From Desulfobulbus rhabdoformis (GTDB lineage: Bacteria > Desulfobacterota > Desulfobulbia > Desulfobulbales > Desulfobulbaceae), in contig NZ_JAFFQA010000043.1 of the NCBI RefSeq assembly GCF_016919065.1, forward strand, positions 1 to 46,618: DNA of 46,618 nucleotides. The letters run 5' to 3'. The notes under the pieces were generated by a model. That model was not told the DNA's origin. It worked only from the letters and a program-made list of their open reading frames with translations, and searched no databases. The position numbers and the translations under genes are program-made. Below are positions 25,627 through 35,173 of this stretch, piece by piece; within the stretch, counting starts at the first letter, position 1, and each line of letters opens with the position of its first letter.

Positions 25627-26667
25627 ATGTTAAACGTCGGAATTGTTGGTGCTTCCGGGTATACCGGAGTTGAATTGGCCCGAATCCTGGCCGGACACCC
25701 AGGAGTTCGTCTCACCGCTGCGACTTCCCGCCAGTATGCAGGCAAACCACTGGCTGAAGTGTTTCCCAACCTTCGTAAACGGGTTGATCTGGTGTGTGAA
25801 AACCTCGGAGTTGATGAGCTTATTGGGCGAGCGGATTTCTTTTTCTGCGCGGTTCCGCACAAGACCGCCATGGATATCGTTCCCCAACTGCTGGCTGCCG
25901 GGAAAAAGGTGGTTGATCTCAGCGCTGACTACCGCATTCATGATGCAGCCGTGTATGAAGCCTGGTATCAGCCCCACTCAAGTCCCGAATTTCTTGAGGA
26001 GGCGGCTTATGGTCTCCCGGAGCTATACAGGGAACGCGTCCAAACAGCACGGTTGACTGCCAATCCCGGTTGCTATCCGACCTCCGTTATTCTTGGTCTG
26101 ACCCCACTTTTACGAGAAGGGCTGATTGATCCTGCCACCCTGATTATCGATTCAAAATCAGGCACCTCCGGTGCGGGGCGTGCAGCCAATGTGGGAACGC
26201 TTTTTTGTGAGGTCAACGACGGTTTCAAAGCCTACAAGGTTGGCGGAGCCCACCGTCATATCCCTGAGATTGAGCAAGAGCTCTCGCTGGCTGCAGGGAA
26301 GCAGGTGACTGTCTCCTTTACACCGCACCTCCTTCCCATTTCAAGGGGCATTCTCAGCACTATGTATGCAAGCCTCACCGACAAGGGGCAGCAAGCAGAT
26401 CTGCAGGCGCTTTTTGAAACCTGTTATGCCAGCGAGCCCTTTGTACGAGTCCTCCCCTTTGGTACCTCGCCCGCAACACAGCATGTACGTGGCTCCAACT
26501 GCTGCGACATCGGTCTGCAAAAGGACGAACGCACCGGTCGCCTGATTGTGATGTCGGCCATTGACAATATCGTCAAAGGTGCTTCCGGCCAGGCCGTGCA
26601 GAATATGAACCTGATGCACGGCTTTGAGGAAACCATGGGCTTGATGGGTGCCCCCTTCTTCCCCTGA
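25627..26667 (+). CDS. argC: N-acetyl-gamma-glutamyl-phosphate reductase
   Basis: ArgC reduces N-acetylglutamyl phosphate to the semialdehyde in arginine synthesis, using NADPH. 346 residues, typical of the long form. The N-terminal nucleotide-binding motif is GIVGASGYTGVELARIL. The active-site cysteine is in TANPGCYPTS, and the catalytic histidine region is GGAHRHIPEIEQELS. The conserved SGTSGAG lies between them. ATG 25627 follows a GAGG site. No other arg genes are in the window; truA follows after 48 bases. Confidence 0.97.
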   Translation: MLNVGIVGASGYTGVELARILAGHPGVRLTAATSRQYAGKPLAEVFPNLRKRVDLVCENLGVDELIGRADFFFCAVPHKTAMDIVPQLLAAGKKVVDLSADYRIHDAAVYEAWYQPHSSPEFLEEAAYGLPELYRERVQTARLTANPGCYPTSVILGLTPLLREGLIDPATLIIDSKSGTSGAGRAANVGTLFCEVNDGFKAYKVGGAHRHIPEIEQELSLAAGKQVTVSFTPHLLPISRGILSTMYASLTDKGQQADLQALFETCYASEPFVRVLPFGTSPATQHVRGSNCCDIGLQKDERTGRLIVMSAIDNIVKGASGQAVQNMNLMHGFEETMGLMGAPFFP

Positions 26668-26715
26668 CAAAGGGGGACACAGGAAGACGGCTCCACACCT
26701 CTATGCATTTCTAAC

Positions 26716-27531
26716 ATGGTACGAACAATCCGTCTGCTCATCGCCTACGATGGCGGCAACTACTGCGGCTGGCAGCGTCAGAAACAGGGAGAAGCCACCA
26801 TTCAGGGCGAAATGGAGCGCCGCCTGGCCCTCCTCTGTCAGGAAGAGATCACCCTGCATGGCGCCGGTCGAACCGATACCGGCGTCCATGCCCAGGGGAT
26901 GGTGGCCCATTTTCAGACTTCAGCGCGCACCCCCGTGACTGCATTTTTCAAAGGGCTCAACTCATTGTTACCCCCCGATATTCGCATTCTCGGCGCAGAG
27001 GAAGCACCTCCGGATTTTCACAGCCGCTTTGATGCCCAGGGAAAAACCTATCGCTATGATTTTTTTACCGGCCCGTTGCAAGCCCCCTGGTCCCGTCTTT
27101 ATCGAGCACATTTCCCCGGTCCCTTTGATCCAGACCGGCTACGTCTGGCCCTGAACTGTCTGCAAGGCACCCATGATTTTTCAAGCTTTGAACGCACTGG
27201 GACTCGGGACAAGACCCTCACTACCGGGCGCGGGGCAGTGCGGACCCTGCACGATCTGAGCTGTAGCCCATCCCCCGGCGGAGAGGCCTGCTGGTCCATC
27301 CGCATAACCGGAGATGGTTTTCTGCGGCAGATGGTACGAATTCTCTCAGGGACGCTCATTGAGATAGGGCAAGGCAAACGGGATGACTCAGAGATGGAGC
27401 GGATCCTCGAGGCCAGGGACAGGAGGATGGCCGGACTCACCGCACCCGCCTGTGGCCTCTATCTTGAAAGGCTCTATTATCCCAAGCCCCTGTTTCAGGA
27501 GTTCCCCAATCCTTGTTTTCTTCCCTCGTAA
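26716..27531 (+). CDS. truA: tRNA pseudouridine synthase A
   Basis: TruA makes pseudouridine at positions 38-40 of many tRNAs. 271 residues, family-typical. The opening LLIAYDGGNYCGWQRQ, the catalytic Asp motif GAGRTDTGVHAQG (about residues 49-61), the conserved KTYRYDFFTG and the later GDGFLRQMVRILSGTLIEIGQGKR are all present. The start ATG 26716 lacks a strong ribosome site, so translation may depend on argC. Likely in the argC-truA-maf transcript. Confidence 0.96.
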   Translation: MVRTIRLLIAYDGGNYCGWQRQKQGEATIQGEMERRLALLCQEEITLHGAGRTDTGVHAQGMVAHFQTSARTPVTAFFKGLNSLLPPDIRILGAEEAPPDFHSRFDAQGKTYRYDFFTGPLQAPWSRLYRAHFPGPFDPDRLRLALNCLQGTHDFSSFERTGTRDKTLTTGRGAVRTLHDLSCSPSPGGEACWSIRITGDGFLRQMVRILSGTLIEIGQGKRDDSEMERILEARDRRMAGLTAPACGLYLERLYYPKPLFQEFPNPCFLPS

Positions 27532-27589
27532 ATCGCCTCACTCCCGAGGTACATGAATCATTGTGTTTTAACTTTTCGCGAATTTTCTC

Positions 27590-28180
27590 ATGTTTACTGC
27601 ACGCATCCCGCTGATCCTGGCCTCAGCCTCTCCCAGACGAAAAGACTTCCTCAACAGTTTGGGGCTCACATTTTCGATCGATCCCGCCGACATTGACGAG
27701 ACTCCATTACCAGCTGAAGCCCCTGACGCCTTTGCCCAGCGAATGGCACGAGATAAAGCGCAGGCACTGAGCATTCTGCATCCCCACAAATGCATCATTG
27801 CAGCCGATACCGTTGTTGCCCTTGATGAGCGAATTTATGGTAAACCGGAAAATCCAGAGCAGGCCCTAATTTTTCTCAAGCAGCTCCAAGGCCGTACCCA
27901 CCAGGTCATAACCGGCTATTCTGTCCTGGCACGACAATACAATATAGAGGCGTGGAGCACAGAGACAACCATGGTCACCTTTGGTCATTTTGAAACCTCC
28001 GTACTCCAAAGCTATGTCAACACAGGCGACCCTCTTGACAAGGCCGGAGCCTATGGGATTCAAGGCATCGGCACTTTTTTGGTTCATTCTATCGAGGGAT
28101 CCTACAGTAATGTGGTTGGGTTACCTCTGACCCAACTGCTCAACACCCTGCTGCAATACAACATTATATATCCCGACTGA
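27590..28180 (+). CDS. maf: Maf-like nucleoside triphosphate pyrophosphatase
   Basis: Maf proteins hydrolyse non-canonical or pyrimidine nucleoside triphosphates (dTTP, UTP, modified forms) and are linked to septum control. 196 residues, normal length. ILASASPRRKDFLNSLGL is the phosphate-binding opening, CIIAADTVVALDERIYGKP carries the catalytic Asp, and DPLDKAGAYGIQGIGTFLVHSIEGSYSNVVGLP is the family's C-terminal block. Sequence features cannot decide between the dTTP and other subgroups. It follows truA by 58 bases on the same strand. Confidence 0.92.
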   Translation: MFTARIPLILASASPRRKDFLNSLGLTFSIDPADIDETPLPAEAPDAFAQRMARDKAQALSILHPHKCIIAADTVVALDERIYGKPENPEQALIFLKQLQGRTHQVITGYSVLARQYNIEAWSTETTMVTFGHFETSVLQSYVNTGDPLDKAGAYGIQGIGTFLVHSIEGSYSNVVGLPLTQLLNTLLQYNIIYPD

Positions 28181-28319
28181 TTGCCTCCCAACGGGCCCTC
28201 TCCCCAATACGTCAGTTTTCCCGCGCATCAATCAATCACCTGATACTCTTTAAGAACTTCAGATTGATCTCTGTTCAAAATTATGCAAATGTAGAGAAGA
28301 ATGCAACGACTGGCTGCCT

Positions 28320-28386
28320 GTCGGAGATGTAAAAAGAAAAGGGGACTCACCTGCTCTACTTTTTCCCCTTTCTGATTTACTCCGAC
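28320..28386. repeat. Long imperfect inverted repeat before the giant HEAT/PilZ gene
   Basis: GTCGGAG at 28320-28326 pairs with CTCCGAC at 28380-28386. Inside them AGAAAAGGGGA pairs with TTCCCCTTTCT, so about 25 bases on each side can pair around a loop. There is a T-run in the right arm but no T-tract after the stem, so it is not a classic terminator. It lies between maf and the giant gene and may be a leader structure or a maf 3' end. Confidence 0.5.
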
Positions 28387-28425
28387 AATCATAGAGCGGC
28401 CCTCCCTTTTCCCTGAATAGATACC

Positions 28426-31400
28426 ATGGCCAACACTCCGCCCCCTGCTCCTTCGGATAGAAGCCAGCTTCTGATCGATTTCCCTTTACGACTCTTTACC
28501 GCTTTGAGGACCATACGGCTTTATCCGGCGGCCAACCCACAGGTACAACGGACCAACGAGATGGTGGTGCAATCCTTTCAGGCGCTGCAGGAAAGCGGCG
28601 ATGAGGATGTCATCGTCCTGGGGATTTCAGACCAGAAACTGATGGTCTGCGGAGAACCGTTGGGGGATAAAGATCAGGCAAAACCGCAGATCAAGGGCCT
28701 ACGAAATCTTTTTTCCCGGGCAAAGATGCATTCTCTCTCCTTTTCCTCGGCTTTTTCCTTTGAGGAGTGCATAGGCCTCACGCAAACCCTCTCATCACTC
28801 CTGGAAAAAAAAGAGGTCAACGAACCTGTAGCAGCCATGCTTGATAAGGCAGGTATCCTCTCGGTTACAGCTGATGCCCAGCGCTATGTGGCAATTCATG
28901 ATGGTGAGCAGGTCGTCCGGGAGGAGCTTCTTGGTGCAGGACTCAACATCAGTGATGAGGAGCTGGCCAACTTTGTCCTCGGTGGAGACAAGGCTGTGCA
29001 AGGTGTATCCAAGGAGTTGATCGAAGAACTCATCAACCGCCTTCCAGCTTCAGGAATGACGTCTTCCGACGGCCAGAACACAGAAGAGCTCACTAATTCA
29101 GTGATTGAGCTCTTAAAAGATCTGAAACTTTCTCGTAACACGACTGACGGGTCCAACGTGATGCCTGGCAGTAAACCGGAAGCAAGTATTCTCAATAAAC
29201 TTGATCCTGCACTTCTTGCAAAACTCGTCGCCAACCTCCCCGAGAATCCTGATTCCAGTGTTGTCTTGGCTGAGACAATAAGTGAGCTTTCGCCAGAACG
29301 CTTGAACGCACTTGTTGCCAAACTGGTGGCAGAACAGCCTCTGGTTGAAAGTGAGCCAGGTAGCACCAACCTGGGATCGATGGATGCCGCCGCCATGCCG
29401 GCAGCCCTGCAACGGTTAATTGCAATGCACCCGGAACAGGCTACTGCTATCAACCAGGCAGCCGCTCAAAATCTCGATGCAAAAAACCTGCTGCTTCGCC
29501 CCGAGACCACCCTTGCAGAGCTCCCCCAGCATTTGCTGGAACGTCTGCACCAGCCCGAATGGTCAGCTCCGGTGCTTGCTTCTGCTGCCGAACAGCTTAT
29601 GAGCCAACAAAAGGTTCCCGGTGGGCCTGTTGATTTTTCAGCATTTCAACACATGCTGGGACAATACGAACAGCTCCTTGATCACAATCAGCAGGCACAG
29701 GTTGCAAAAAAAGCCGGCGCACAACTGGCATCTATGGAAGGGGCGGCTTTGGGCAACATGCTCACACAGAAATTTAAAGGACTCTTGGGGGAACAGCTCT
29801 ACGAGCAGGTCATGGGCCAGGTATCCGATGAACTCCTTGATGAAACCGTCGAGCAGCTCACACCCATACAGCTCAACCGCATGGTGGCCATTCTCACAAG
29901 CGATATTCCGCTGCATATCAACAAGGAAGGTGACCCCAATTTTGAACCCGCCACCGACTCCGTTCTCCTCCGGCTGGCAAACACAAAAAAAGGGGCGGAG
30001 ATTAAACGGGCCGTCGACCAGAATATCGATGCACGCACCTTACTGGTCGCCCCCGAAACCACTGTGGCGGAATTGCCGGAACACCTGCGGCAACGACTCA
30101 TGCAACCGGAGTGGTCGGCACCGGTCCTGGCATCCGCGGCGCAACAGGTCATGGACAATCAGGCGGGTACGGAACACCCCATCGATTTCTCCGCATTTAA
30201 CCGTATGCTTGCTCAGTATGAGCAGGTGCTGGACCGTGACCAGCAGGCACAGGTTGCAAAAAAAGCCGGCGCACAACTGGCCTCTATGGAAGGCGCGGCT
30301 TTGGGCAACATGCTCACACAGAAATTCAAAGGACTCTTGGGGGAACAGCTCTACGAGCAGCTCATGGGCCAGGTATCCGATGAACTCCTCGATGAAACCG
30401 TCGAGCAACTGACGCCCATACAGCTCAACCGCATGGTGGCCATTCTCACAAGCGATATTCCACTACATATCAACAAGGAAGGTGACCCCAATTTTGAACC
30501 CGCCACCGACTCCGTTCTCCTGCGACTGGCTAACACAAAAAAAGGGGCGGAGATTAAACGGGCCGTCGACCAGAATATCGATGCACGCACCTTACTGGTC
30601 GCCCCCGAAACCACTGTGGCTGAATTGCCGGAACACTTGCGGCAACGACTCATGCAACCGGAGTGGTCGGCGCCGGTCCTGGCATCCGCGGCGCAACAGG
30701 TCATGGATAATCAGGCGGGAACGGAACAACCCATCGATTTCTCCGCATTTAACCGCATGCTTGCTCAGTATGAGCAGGTGCTGGACCGTGACCAGCAGGC
30801 ACAGGTTGCAAAAAAAGCCGGAGCACAACTGGCCACAATGGAAGGCGCGGCCTTGGGCAACATGCTCACACAAAAATTCAAAGGACTCTTGGGAGAACAG
30901 CTCTACGAGCAGATCATGGGCCAGGTATCCGATGAACTCCTCGATGAAACCGTCGAACAGCTGACACCCATACAGCTCAACCGCATGGTGGCCATTCTTA
31001 CAAGCGATATTCCGCTGCATATCAACAAGGAAGGTGACCCCGATTTTGAACCCGCCACGGACTCCGTTCTCCTCCGACTGGCAAGCACCAAAAAAGGGGC
31101 GGAGATTAAACGGGCCGTGGATCAGAATATCGATGCACGCACCTTGCTGGTCGCACCCGAAACCACTGTGGCGGAATTGCCGGAACACCTGCGGCAACGA
31201 CTCATGCAACCGGAGTGGTCGGCGCCGGTCCTGGCATCCGCGGCGCAACAAGTCATGGACAATCAGGCGGGAACGGAACAACCCATCGATTTCTCCGCAT
31301 TTAACCGCATGCTTGCTCAGTATGAGCAGGTGCTTGACCGTGACCAGCAGGCACAGGTTGCCCGGCAGGCAGGCACGCAGCTCGCCTCAATGGAAGGAGT

Positions 31401-34400
31401 CGCACTGGGCAACATTCTCACCCAGAAATTTAGGGGGCTCTTTGGAGAACAGCTCTTTGAGCAGATCATGGGACAGGTCTCCGATGAACTCCTTGATGAA
31501 ACCGTGGAGCAGTTGACCCCGAAACAGCTCAACCGTATGGTTGCCACACTCACAAGCGAAATCCCGCTTCATATAGGCAAGGAAGACGATGCAAATTTTC
31601 AACTTGCCAGCGACTCTATCCTGATACGCCTTGCCCAGACCCAACGCGGTGCGGAAATCAAAGAGTCTCTTGCCCAATCCCTTGAGGCGAGAGAGCTGCT
31701 TGTTGCTCCAGAGACAACGGTGGCGGAATTGCCCGAGTATCTGCGCCAGCGGCTGCTTGAGCCTGAGTGGTCGGCCCCCATGCTCGCACAGGCAGCTATC
31801 CAGGCTGCAAATCCACACGAGACGCCAGGGCAACAACAAGTCGATTTTTCAGGATTTAATCGCATGCTAGCCCAGTATGAGCAGGTACTCGATCAGGAGC
31901 AGCAAACCCAGGTGATCCGGCAAACAGGTGCACAACTCGCCTCCATGGAAGGGGCAGCACTGGGAAATATTCTATCACAAAAGTTTAAGGGGCTTTTTGG
32001 GGAACACCTCTATGCACATGTAATGGAGCAGGTCTCTGATGAACTACTGGATGAGACGGTTGAGCACCTCAACTCCAAGCAGCTCAACCGCATGGTGGCC
32101 ACCCTGACAAGCGATATTCCGCTTCAGATTAGCAAAGAGGCGGATCCGGATTTTGTTGCCGCCGATGATGCCATCCTCAAACGGTTGGCCCGCACCAAAA
32201 AAGGAAGTGAAATTGAACAAATTGCGGCACACAACATCGCAGCTCACCATCTTCTTCAGGCAGCAGGCCCCTCAACACAACTTCCCGAGCAGATAGCAAG
32301 CCGCCTGCACCAACCGGAATGGTCGGCACCGGTGCTGGTAAGTGCCACGCGCCAACTCTTTGCGTCGACAGAGGATAATCCGGATGCACCAATGCATCTG
32401 GCAGACTTCGAGCAAATGCTTGAACGCTACAACACCTTGCTCAGTCAGGATGAACAGCTTCAGGTGGCCTCCAAAGCAGGGGGCGAATTGGCAAGTCTTG
32501 AGGACCGAGAACTGGGGATGATTCTGGTTAAAAAATACAAAAACCTTTTTGGGGAACAGCTCTACCAACAGATTATTGCACAACTTTCCCCCGAAAGAAT
32601 AGAACGACTGACAGCACAGTTCCAAGATTTGGCCGAGGGCCGCATCGCCAGACCAGCTGATCTGGACGCAATCGAGGTTGAAGAGGCATACCAGGGGTTG
32701 ATGGAAACCGTCCGTAGCGAAAAAATGAGGGCTATTATTGAGCTTCACCAGGAGCAGAAAAAACAAAAAGAACAGCAACGCAAAGATTCGCTCAACAAAG
32801 GCCGTGACAACCTCCTTCAAGGCCGATTTGAAGAACTGGAAAGCCACTCTTTTGCCGAGGCAATTCCCGAAGAAATTCGACAGTTGCTTCTCAACGATGA
32901 TGAAGCTACCGCTGACAACCTGATGATGCAGCTGGCTATCGGCATGCAACACAACCACCCCAGGGTACGTGAAAACGCCTTTGAGGCCCTGGCTGCAACC
33001 TCTGAGCATCTGGCTCGCATTGGCCAGTGGGATCGATTTACCAAACTACTCCCCGCCCTGAAACAGGGCATTGAGAAGGAGGGAGTGACCCCCAAAAGCA
33101 GTGAGCAGGCCCTTGCAGCTATCAGCGGACTTGCGGAACATTATCTCACCCAAGAAGACTATGTCTCAGCCTATGAAATCCTTCATTTCCTGCAACAGCT
33201 GACCCAGGCTCGGGTGCCCCATGTGCGTGAACAGGCACGGGATGTCCAGAAAGTACTCTGTTCTCAAGATATGCTTGCGCAACTGCTCGATCGCTTTTTT
33301 CATTCGGAAAAGCAACAACACATTGCTGGAAAAATTCTTGTCGAACTGGGCCTCGAATCAGCCAAATTTCAGCTCAAACAGCTCTTTGAAAGCGAAAGCC
33401 GTTATGAAAGAAAACGTCTGTTAGGCCTGATCAAGCAAACCGGAAACCCTGCTGTATCCCTTCTCATTCAACAACTGCGCAAGGATGCCCCATGGTATGT
33501 ACTGCGCAATATTATTCGTTTACTCGGTGAGGTGGGGGAAGAAAAACATTTTACCAAGGTACAGCCCTTTATCCGTCACAGTGACCCGCGTGTGCAACAG
33601 GAAGTTATTGCAACAGCAGCAAAAATTGCTGGCGATAGCCTCAAGGATTTTCTTTTGGAAGCACTGCAGCAGGCGGATGATTCCTTAAAAATCCGCGTGA
33701 TCAATCATATTGCCACAATCCATGATGAACGATTTGTTCGTCCACTGACAGATCTTCTGGAGAGTTCCAAGCCCTTTCTGGGAAAAAGCAAAACGGATCT
33801 CCAGATAAGTACCTGTAAGGCCCTGGGCGCTCTTGGCTCCAAACGGGCGACTGGATCGCTGAGCCGGGTGGCCCAAAGTAAAAATATGCTTGGTTTATCC
33901 GGTTACGCCGATGAGGTACGGGTGGCTGCCCAGCATGCATTGCAGCAGATACGCCGAGCCAATCAGGACCAGCAGGAAGAACACTCGCTCGGTATGGAAA
34001 CAAACACCAGGAGTACAGCGCTCCCACAGGTCAGTGATAGAGAAATTCAGGAAGAGGAAAAGAGTATCTTCAAGCTGGCCCAAGAGGGTAAACACGCAGA
34101 AGCCAAACAACAGCTGCTGGATTTAATAGGCACAGTGGCCCACGCCGGAGACTTAGCTACAGCCGAACGACTGCGTGAACGGATTTACGAATTGGATGAA
34201 ACAGCGTTTCCAGATATCATCCGCAGTGAAGCAATCATAGAACAGGAGAAACAGGGTGTTTGCCCAGAGGATCTGGAAATTTGGGCAGAGCTGACCGATC
34301 AGCTCGGTACCAGAGAGTTCCAGATCATGCACCAGGCATTCAGTGAACGTAAGCTCCAACCGGAAGAAACCCTTGTCACTCAGGGTGACAAAAACGATGG

Positions 34401-35028
34401 CCTCTTCTTTATCAACCAGGGCAGTATTAAGGCTTCGCATCTTGTTGACGACCGTGAACTCTTTATCACCAGTCTCAGTCGCGGCCAACTGGCTGGCGAG
34501 AATTTTTTCACCCCTTCCCTCTGGACCGTTACCCTGAGCTCACTGACCCCGTCACGAATCTACATTCTGCCTCAAGCAGTCCTGGCCGAGTGGAAGGAAA
34601 AGTATCCCGGCCTGCGGGCTAAGCTCTACGATTACTATCGGACCCGTGATACCATCAGCGGCATGCTGAAGAAAAAAGGCCTGAACCGCCGCAAAGATGA
34701 ACGGTTCACCCTTGCGCGTAAGGTGCAGGTGCAGCCGATCAGCAGTAACGATGCGCCCATCGGGCGTGGATTTCGCTCTGAGTCGGCTGATATATCTTTG
34801 GGCGGTCTCGCCTTTCTTGTTCGTATCTCGCGGCAGGAAAATGCACGGCTGCTCTTAGGACGGCGCATGCAGATCATCATTCCGGTGGGCGGCAAAATTG
34901 GGAAGCTCACCTTTAAGGGGCTGGTGATCGGGGTACAACCCTATCGTCAGTTGATTGGCAACTTCTCGGTGCACTTCAAATTCGATCGCCCCATTGACCA
35001 TGAAGAGTTACAGGCTATCCTTGGTTAA
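28426..35028 (+). CDS. Giant tandem-repeat HEAT protein with cNMP-binding-like and PilZ domains
   Basis: A 2200-residue cytosolic protein. Residues about 1-130 form an alpha/beta domain (PLRLFTALRTIRLYPAANPQV). Residues about 325-1400 hold about six copies of a 184-residue unit; the same site recurs at 29701, 30253, 30805, 31357, 31912 and 32464, and copies 1-4 are nearly identical in DNA. A charged linker precedes HEAT-like helical repeats (about 1500-1850). A cyclic-nucleotide-binding-like beta barrel follows (about 1970-2075; LQPEETLVTQGDKNDGLFFI), then a C-terminal PilZ domain (about 2086-2198) with the c-di-GMP-binding RKDER and ADISLGG motifs. I do not know a named family with this layout. 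It is probably a large scaffold regulated by cyclic nucleotides. Start ATG 28426 has no clear ribosome site. Confidence 0.88.
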   Translation: MANTPPPAPSDRSQLLIDFPLRLFTALRTIRLYPAANPQVQRTNEMVVQSFQALQESGDEDVIVLGISDQKLMVCGEPLGDKDQAKPQIKGLRNLFSRAKMHSLSFSSAFSFEECIGLTQTLSSLLEKKEVNEPVAAMLDKAGILSVTADAQRYVAIHDGEQVVREELLGAGLNISDEELANFVLGGDKAVQGVSKELIEELINRLPASGMTSSDGQNTEELTNSVIELLKDLKLSRNTTDGSNVMPGSKPEASILNKLDPALLAKLVANLPENPDSSVVLAETISELSPERLNALVAKLVAEQPLVESEPGSTNLGSMDAAAMPAALQRLIAMHPEQATAINQAAAQNLDAKNLLLRPETTLAELPQHLLERLHQPEWSAPVLASAAEQLMSQQKVPGGPVDFSAFQHMLGQYEQLLDHNQQAQVAKKAGAQLASMEGAALGNMLTQKFKGLLGEQLYEQVMGQVSDELLDETVEQLTPIQLNRMVAILTSDIPLHINKEGDPNFEPATDSVLLRLANTKKGAEIKRAVDQNIDARTLLVAPETTVAELPEHLRQRLMQPEWSAPVLASAAQQVMDNQAGTEHPIDFSAFNRMLAQYEQVLDRDQQAQVAKKAGAQLASMEGAALGNMLTQKFKGLLGEQLYEQLMGQVSDELLDETVEQLTPIQLNRMVAILTSDIPLHINKEGDPNFEPATDSVLLRLANTKKGAEIKRAVDQNIDARTLLVAPETTVAELPEHLRQRLMQPEWSAPVLASAAQQVMDNQAGTEQPIDFSAFNRMLAQYEQVLDRDQQAQVAKKAGAQLATMEGAALGNMLTQKFKGLLGEQLYEQIMGQVSDELLDETVEQLTPIQLNRMVAILTSDIPLHINKEGDPDFEPATDSVLLRLASTKKGAEIKRAVDQNIDARTLLVAPETTVAELPEHLRQRLMQPEWSAPVLASAAQQVMDNQAGTEQPIDFSAFNRMLAQYEQVLDRDQQAQVARQAGTQLASMEGVALGNILTQKFRGLFGEQLFEQIMGQVSDELLDETVEQLTPKQLNRMVATLTSEIPLHIGKEDDANFQLASDSILIRLAQTQRGAEIKESLAQSLEARELLVAPETTVAELPEYLRQRLLEPEWSAPMLAQAAIQAANPHETPGQQQVDFSGFNRMLAQYEQVLDQEQQTQVIRQTGAQLASMEGAALGNILSQKFKGLFGEHLYAHVMEQVSDELLDETVEHLNSKQLNRMVATLTSDIPLQISKEADPDFVAADDAILKRLARTKKGSEIEQIAAHNIAAHHLLQAAGPSTQLPEQIASRLHQPEWSAPVLVSATRQLFASTEDNPDAPMHLADFEQMLERYNTLLSQDEQLQVASKAGGELASLEDRELGMILVKKYKNLFGEQLYQQIIAQLSPERIERLTAQFQDLAEGRIARPADLDAIEVEEAYQGLMETVRSEKMRAIIELHQEQKKQKEQQRKDSLNKGRDNLLQGRFEELESHSFAEAIPEEIRQLLLNDDEATADNLMMQLAIGMQHNHPRVRENAFEALAATSEHLARIGQWDRFTKLLPALKQGIEKEGVTPKSSEQALAAISGLAEHYLTQEDYVSAYEILHFLQQLTQARVPHVREQARDVQKVLCSQDMLAQLLDRFFHSEKQQHIAGKILVELGLESAKFQLKQLFESESRYERKRLLGLIKQTGNPAVSLLIQQLRKDAPWYVLRNIIRLLGEVGEEKHFTKVQPFIRHSDPRVQQEVIATAAKIAGDSLKDFLLEALQQADDSLKIRVINHIATIHDERFVRPLTDLLESSKPFLGKSKTDLQISTCKALGALGSKRATGSLSRVAQSKNMLGLSGYADEVRVAAQHALQQIRRANQDQQEEHSLGMETNTRSTALPQVSDREIQEEEKSIFKLAQEGKHAEAKQQLLDLIGTVAHAGDLATAERLRERIYELDETAFPDIIRSEAIIEQEKQGVCPEDLEIWAELTDQLGTREFQIMHQAFSERKLQPEETLVTQGDKNDGLFFINQGSIKASHLVDDRELFITSLSRGQLAGENFFTPSLWTVTLSSLTPSRIYILPQAVLAEWKEKYPGLRAKLYDYYRTRDTISGMLKKKGLNRRKDERFTLARKVQVQPISSNDAPIGRGFRSESADISLGGLAFLVRISRQENARLLLGRRMQIIIPVGGKIGKLTFKGLVIGVQPYRQLIGNFSVHFKFDRPIDHEELQAILG
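29398..32640 (+). repeat. Tandem in-frame coding repeat, about six units of 552 bp
   Basis: The sequence encoding QAQVAKKAGAQLA recurs every 552 bases (one interval 555). The first four junctions are almost identical at DNA level; the last two units have drifted. Each unit encodes VAPETTVAELPEHLRQRL, QPEWSAPVL, FSAFNRMLAQYEQVL, GEQLYEQ and VSDELLDETVEQL blocks. Such near-identical direct repeats are prone to copy-number change and to assembly collapse. Confidence 0.9.
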
Positions 35029-35031
35029 TTT

Positions 35032-35089
35032 GTGTCCGTCCAGAAACGGTCTTTTCGAAGTCTGCACTTTTTTCTGGTGGAAGAAACAC
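35032..35089. repeat. Palindromic intergenic repeat, GTGTCCGTCCAGAAA type, copy 2
   Basis: It opens with the same 15-mer as the element at 2093 and closes with an imperfect inverted copy (TTTCTGG...CAC). It begins four bases after the stop codon of the giant gene. Confidence 0.5.
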
Positions 35090-35173
35090 TTCCAAACCTG
35101 ATTCCCTGAAACAGAAACAGGCCGAGAGCACAGCAGGTTCAATCCCCTGCGATCGCCTACAAAGGAGCAGCCC

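Noticed and set aside
25107..25871. A 254-codon minus-strand frame across rpsI and argC
   Set aside because: It is antisense to two well-conserved genes on the plus strand and crosses their intergenic terminator.
26645..26675. Terminator at the end of argC (CCCCCTT/AAGGGGG)
   Set aside because: The stem overlaps the last argC codons, lacks a T-tract and precedes a closely spaced truA.
29621..32250. Long open frames in other phases and on the minus strand within the tandem repeat (for example 29621-30412 and 30592-31281)
   Set aside because: They repeat with the same 552-bp period and are the by-product of a repeated, GC-balanced coding sequence. The plus frame encodes a coherent protein with conserved motifs; the others do not.
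29398..32640. A CRISPR array
   Set aside because: The units are 552 bp, in frame and without short spacers; they are protein repeats.
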